Assembly (NCBI RefSeq): GCF_002086285.1
Contig: NZ_MVHU01000020.1
Span: 1 to 64,000 of the forward strand
Origin: Mycolicibacter kumamotonensis
GTDB taxonomy: Bacteria > Actinomycetota > Actinomycetes > Mycobacteriales > Mycobacteriaceae
Length of the DNA: 64,000 nucleotides
Direction: 5' to 3'
Within the stretch, counting starts at the first letter, position 1; each line of letters begins with the position of its first letter. The notes under the pieces were generated by a model that worked only from the letters and a program-made list of their open reading frames with translations, did not search any database and had not been told where the DNA came from. Of this stretch, positions 63,279-64,000 are shown piece by piece. The position numbers and the translations under genes are program-made.

Positions 63279-63581
63279 ATGAATAAGTTTCTCACCTCGA
63301 TCGTTGCCTGGCTGCGCGCCGGATATCCCGACGGTGTCCCGCAGACCGACTACGTGCCGCTGCTGGCGCTGCTGTCCCGACGGCTGTCCAACGATGAGGT
63401 CAAGGCGGTCGCCGGGGAGCTGATCGGCCGGGGCGAGTTCGACCACGTCGACATCGGGGTGCTGATCGCCCGGCTCACCAACGAGCTGCCGGCCCAGGAG
63501 GATGTCGACCGGGTGCGGGAGCGGTTGGCCGCCAAGGGCTGGCTGCTCGACGACGCCCCCACCGGCGGAGCAACGCCATAG
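63279..63581 (+). CDS. DUF3349 family protein (Rv0543c type)
   Basis: This encodes 100 residues. It is a small soluble helical protein with SIVAWLRAGYPDGVPQTDYVPLLALLSRRLSNDEVKAVAGELI and IGVLIARLTNELPAQEDVDRVRERLAAKGW. DUF3349 is nearly restricted to actinobacteria; structures show a helical bundle but no function is known. It corresponds to Rv0543c. Its stop overlaps or touches the menE start, so the two are coupled. Confidence 0.92.
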   Translation: MNKFLTSIVAWLRAGYPDGVPQTDYVPLLALLSRRLSNDEVKAVAGELIGRGEFDHVDIGVLIARLTNELPAQEDVDRVRERLAAKGWLLDDAPTGGATP

Positions 63582-64000
63582 CCGGCCTGCGTGCACTGGT
63601 CGTCCCCTCCGACGGTGCGGTGTCGACGCTGCTGCCCGCCCTGCGCGACGTCCTGGACGGCCGCGGCGCCGCACTGACCCCGGTTGCCCCCGACGGCGAT
63701 CCGTCGGTTCGGGAGGCGCTACGCGTGGGGGAACCCATCGATGACGATGTCGCGCTGGTGGTGACGACGTCGGGAACCACCGGGGCGCCCAAGGGCGCGC
63801 AGCTGACCGGCGCGGCGCTGCGGGCCAGCGCGGACGCCACCCACGACCGCCTGGGCGGTCCGGGCCGCTGGCTGCTGGCGTTGCCGCCGCATCACATCGC
63901 CGGAATCCAGGTCGTGGTACGCAGCCTGCTGGCCGGCACCACCCCGGTGCAGCTGGATGTGGCAACGGGTTTCGACGTCGACCAACTACCGGCGGCCGTC
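63578..64000 (+). CDS. menE: o-succinylbenzoate-CoA ligase, N-terminal part (cut by window edge)
   Basis: The frame runs from about 63578 to the window end and is not closed. It encodes about 140 residues: GLRALVVPSDGAVSTLLPALRDVL, then DDDVALVVTTSGTTGAPKGAQLTGAAL, the AMP-binding P-loop, and LALPPHHIAGIQVVVRSLLAG. This is the MenE adenylate-forming type and corresponds to Rv0542c. The start is unclear: no ATG, GTG or TTG precedes RALVVPS in frame. The ATA of ccATAGcc, overlapping the DUF3349 stop, or a CTG at 63587 may be used; a GTG at 63620 would remove conserved residues. Confidence 0.9.
   Translation, partial: MAGLRALVVPSDGAVSTLLPALRDVLDGRGAALTPVAPDGDPSVREALRVGEPIDDDVALVVTTSGTTGAPKGAQLTGAALRASADATHDRLGGPGRWLLALPPHHIAGIQVVVRSLLAGTTPVQLDVATGFDVDQLPAAV

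Overview
The window is chromosomal DNA of a high-GC actinobacterium. It is almost certainly a Mycobacterium or Mycolicibacterium. The right half carries the menaquinone neighbourhood that I know from M. tuberculosis (Rv0542c to Rv0566c: menE, DUF3349, pit, VOC, SDR, menB, menC, bpoC, menD, menG, a Rv0560c-type methyltransferase, menJ, grcC1, htpX, gpsA, BVMO, yajQ), in the same relative order. Families typical of mycobacteria (DUF4226, DUF3349, F420/Ddn-like proteins, EspC/WXG-like proteins) and frequent GTG/TTG starts agree with this. The species assignment is inference from gene content; no database was searched.

Layout. (1) 1-13,000: a less GC-rich accessory island. A McrC-like remnant is followed by a five-gene minus-strand operon: a 1,865-residue DUF4011/UPF1-type helicase/Vsr-like nuclease/DUF3320 protein, a SNF2/RapA-like helicase, a HelD/UvrD-like helicase, a glycine-rich membrane protein and a small coiled-coil protein. 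I read it as a candidate phage-defence or DNA-surveillance system that I cannot match to a named one. (2) 13,000-21,500: a membrane protein, a DUF3800 protein, a secreted trypsin-like protease, selO, small hypotheticals (one frameshifted), DoxX, a thioesterase, a methyltransferase, a duplicated scrap of the selO 3' end, and a vapBC module. (3) 21,500-26,900: a thioesterase, then a tandemly duplicated cassette of a DUF4226 protein plus two small membrane proteins. The second copy has the membrane genes in swapped order and a shortened effector gene with compensating frameshifts. A recombinase-tail-like gene ends the array, and a fragment of its 3' end lies between the copies. (4) 26,900-36,700: ankyrin-like protein, SDR, a large LPG-synthase-type membrane protein, an FAD monooxygenase, the galK-galT-DUF309 operon, a methyltransferase with an iron-box-like site, a flavin/F420 oxidoreductase-fold protein, and tRNA-Tyr facing it across a perfect hairpin. 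(5) 36,800-51,000: yajQ, BVMO, gpsA, an orphan HicB, htpX, and the quinone genes grcC1, menJ, menG, menD, bpoC and menC. (6) 51,070-54,670: an inserted, less GC-rich, type-VII-secretion-like gene set (EspC-like, WXG-like with a proline-rich tail, LpqN/Mog1-like, unknown, HD hydrolase). (7) 54,760-64,000: amidohydrolase, a divergent TetR/aldo-keto reductase pair with twin operators, a Ddn-like protein, menB, SDR, VOC, a tandem duplication of pit plus a small membrane partner, DUF3349, and the start of menE cut by the window edge.

How the genes work together. GrcC1 makes the polyprenyl tail. MenD, MenC, MenE and MenB build the naphthoquinone ring, with BpoC a candidate for the MenH step. MenG methylates the ring and MenJ reduces one isoprene, giving the mycobacterial dihydro-menaquinone. 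Around this conserved core sit three mobile-looking accessory blocks (1-13 kb, 20.5-26.6 kb, 51-54.7 kb), which hold most of the novelty. No rRNA, CRISPR array, insertion sequence or transposase was seen.
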